Assembly (NCBI GenBank): GCA_049316905.1
Contig: JBMOJH010000053.1
Location: 1-21,881 of the forward strand
From: CAIPVR01 sp049316905
GTDB taxonomy: Bacteria; Actinomycetota; Acidimicrobiia; Acidimicrobiales; Microtrichaceae
Reading direction: 5' to 3'
DNA: 21,881 nucleotides
The notes beneath the pieces were generated by a model. That model was not told where the DNA came from and searched no databases. It was given only the letters and a program-made list of their open reading frames with translations. Made by a program: the position numbers and the translations under genes. Shown here in pieces: positions 20,884-21,881 of this stretch (the stretch's first letter is position 1; the number at the start of each line of letters is the position of its first letter).

Positions 20884-21690
20884 TCACACCTGGCCGAGGA
20901 CCTCGATCCGCATCCCCAGGGGCTGCAGCGCGGTGGCGGCCACCTCGGGGGCCACGCCCGCGCCGTCCGCCACCACCGGCGCCACCCACAGGTGGGCGGT
21001 CGACGGGTCCACGCCGGGCACCTCGGTGCCCAACTCCTCCAGGTGCGTCAGCGCCCGGGCGAGCCCCGGCGGGTAGCGGGTGAGACCCACCGCGGCGAGA
21101 TCGCTGTGCACGGCGCGCTGGTCGCCCAGCCCCTCGGCGAGCACCTTGCCGGCGGCGTCGACCTTCCCCAGGAAGGGCCCCACGAGGGTGGTGGCGACCG
21201 TCCCGTAGCGGGCGGAACCGTCCTTCACCCGGCCGAGCAGGTTGGCGGCGACCGCCTCGAGCTCCACCGGGCCGAGCGAGCCCACCAGCTCCGTGGTCGC
21301 CACGAGCGCCACGCGGTCGCGGTCCGCGACGGCCATGGCGTTGGCGCCGGCCCGGTCGACGACCCACAGCTCGGGATCCACGCCGGAGGTGGCCCCGAGG
21401 CCGTCGAGGACGTTCTCCCACCGGGGGAACTCGCCGTCGCGCTCCGGTCGCGCACCCGCGAGCTGCAGCGCCCGGTCCACCGAGCCGCGCACGCGGCCCG
21501 CCACCAGCGCGGCCCAGCCACCGGCGATCACCACGAGGGCCACGAGGGCGACCAGCGGCCCGAGCAGGAACAGGACCACGACCGCCACCACCAGGGCGGG
21601 CAGCACGCCGAACAGCATCAGGGCGCTCCGCAGCCGGTCGGCGAGGGCGTCGTAGGGCGGTGTCGCCGGCGGGGTCTGCACGGGCGCCAC
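20884..21690 (-). CDS. Two-helix membrane protein, degenerate M48 (HtpX/Ste24)-like peptidase
   Basis: A 268-residue protein with two adjacent TM helices (about 25-43 and 45-66). The following domain reads like M48 peptidases: PELWVVDRAGANAMAV (106-121, cf. the NAF/NAM motif), VALVATTELVGSLGPVELEAVAANLLGRVKDG. Where M48 enzymes have HExxH, this has N150-L-L-G-R154, so both zinc His and the catalytic Glu are gone. It is therefore probably not a protease. Function unknown; it may be a scaffold or regulator. It occupies the place between pimA and pdxS where mycobacteria carry other membrane-associated genes. The start is uncertain: GTG 21690, or GTG 21681, which lies 7 nt after a TACCGT -10 candidate (21689-21694) and would give 265 residues. 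Confidence 0.75.
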   Translation of the reverse strand: MAPVQTPPATPPYDALADRLRSALMLFGVLPALVVAVVVLFLLGPLVALVALVVIAGGWAALVAGRVRGSVDRALQLAGARPERDGEFPRWENVLDGLGATSGVDPELWVVDRAGANAMAVADRDRVALVATTELVGSLGPVELEAVAANLLGRVKDGSARYGTVATTLVGPFLGKVDAAGKVLAEGLGDQRAVHSDLAAVGLTRYPPGLARALTHLEELGTEVPGVDPSTAHLWVAPVVADGAGVAPEVAATALQPLGMRIEVLGQV

Positions 21691-21694
21691 GGTA
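21689..21694 (-). promoter_or_regulatory. Candidate -10 element of the M48-like gene
   Basis: On the minus strand TACCGT fits TANNNT and is exactly 7 nt from the GTG at 21681, the spacing seen at ruvC. If real, it excludes the upstream GTG at 21690, which overlaps the hexamer. Confidence 0.3.
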
Positions 21695-21737
21695 GCGAAC
21701 CCCGCCCGCGGCGGTGGAACGGGGCCCGGTGGAACCG

Positions 21738-21881
21738 TCAGTCGGTCGCCGCGCCGGCCAGGACGTCGCCGTACATGGCCAGGTAGGCGTCGGTGAGACG
21801 CTCCAGGTCGAACTGCGCGGCGCGGACCCGGCCCAACTCCGCCTGGGCGGCCGCCCGGTCCGGGTCGCCCAGCAGGTCGGC
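21738..21881 (-). CDS. Glycosyltransferase C-terminus, GT4/PimA-like (partial, 5' end outside window)
   Basis: Only the last 47 residues are visible, ending in TGA at 21738-21740. The pattern LLGDPDRAAAQAELGRVRA, then QFDLERLTDAYLAMYGDVL resembles the C-terminal helix of GT-B fold family 4 glycosyltransferases (usual form FDWERVTDxYLxVY). Upstream of pdxST in actinobacteria stands pimA, the phosphatidylinositol alpha-mannosyltransferase, so a PimA-like role is inferred from position, not shown by this short fragment. It is separated from the M48-like gene by 47 nt. Confidence 0.6.
   Translation of the reverse strand, partial: ADLLGDPDRAAAQAELGRVRAAQFDLERLTDAYLAMYGDVLAGAATD

Noticed and set aside
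1..21881. tRNA genes, CRISPR arrays, insertion sequences, prophage or riboswitches
   Set aside because: No regularly spaced repeats, transposase or integrase coding, cloverleaf-like stretch or recognisable riboswitch core was seen in the short intergenic gaps. All gaps are under 200 nt.

Overview
The window is GC-rich chromosomal DNA from an actinomycete. It starts many genes with GTG, packs genes with 1-4 base start/stop overlaps, and keeps an actinobacterial housekeeping order: (glycosyltransferase)-X-pdxS-pdxT-yebC ... ruvC-ruvA-ruvB ... yajC-secD-secF-relA. Mycobacteria have the same backbone (pimA ... pdxS, pdxT, yebC, ruvCAB, yajC-secDF, apt, relA). The presence of queA and tgt directly before yajC, which is the order also seen in E. 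coli, and the low-complexity Thr/Pro/Ala tails would fit Acidimicrobiia or a related deep actinobacterial class. That placement is inference. No tRNA, rRNA, CRISPR array, insertion sequence or prophage is visible.

Region 1 (1-2850) is the accessory part. A membrane-anchored FG-GAP/VCBS repeat protein (minus, cut by the window edge) is divergent from an RnfD/NqrB-like integral membrane protein resembling UnbU (plus). A lipoprotein with a GCC2/GCC3-like Cys-rich motif follows. The first two recall the UnbV/UnbU pair known from enediyne clusters, but no enediyne polyketide synthase is visible here.

Region 2 (2877-15802, all minus) reads, from right to left: ruvC-ruvA-ruvB (Holliday junction resolution); an SPFH/band-7 protein with a C-terminal DUF2510 domain; a long-chain-type acyl-CoA dehydrogenase; queA-tgt (queuosine in tRNA); yajC-secD-secF (accessory Sec translocon); and a bifunctional (p)ppGpp synthetase/hydrolase. 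Junctions inside the runs are tight (ruvC/ruvA 4 nt overlap, queA/tgt 4 nt overlap, secD/secF 1 nt overlap, acyl-CoA dehydrogenase/queA 6 nt gap).

Region 3 (15886-18005, plus) is a two-gene ABC-2 type exporter. It is divergent from ruvC and convergent with the next block.

Region 4 (18022-21881, minus) reads, from right to left: the tail of a GT4-like glycosyltransferase; a two-helix membrane protein that looks like an M48 peptidase whose HExxH motif has been lost; pdxS-pdxT (PLP synthase); a YebC/PmpR-family protein; and a peroxiredoxin.

Several transcription units start with a TANNNT hexamer 6-9 nt before the start codon, with no Shine-Dalgarno in between. This suggests leaderless mRNAs for pdxS, ruvC, yajC, the SPFH gene and perhaps the M48-like gene. 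The most interesting leads are the UnbV/UnbU-like pair, the M48-like pseudoprotease, the SPFH-DUF2510 fusion and the leaderless promoter set. I did not find an obviously new multi-gene system.
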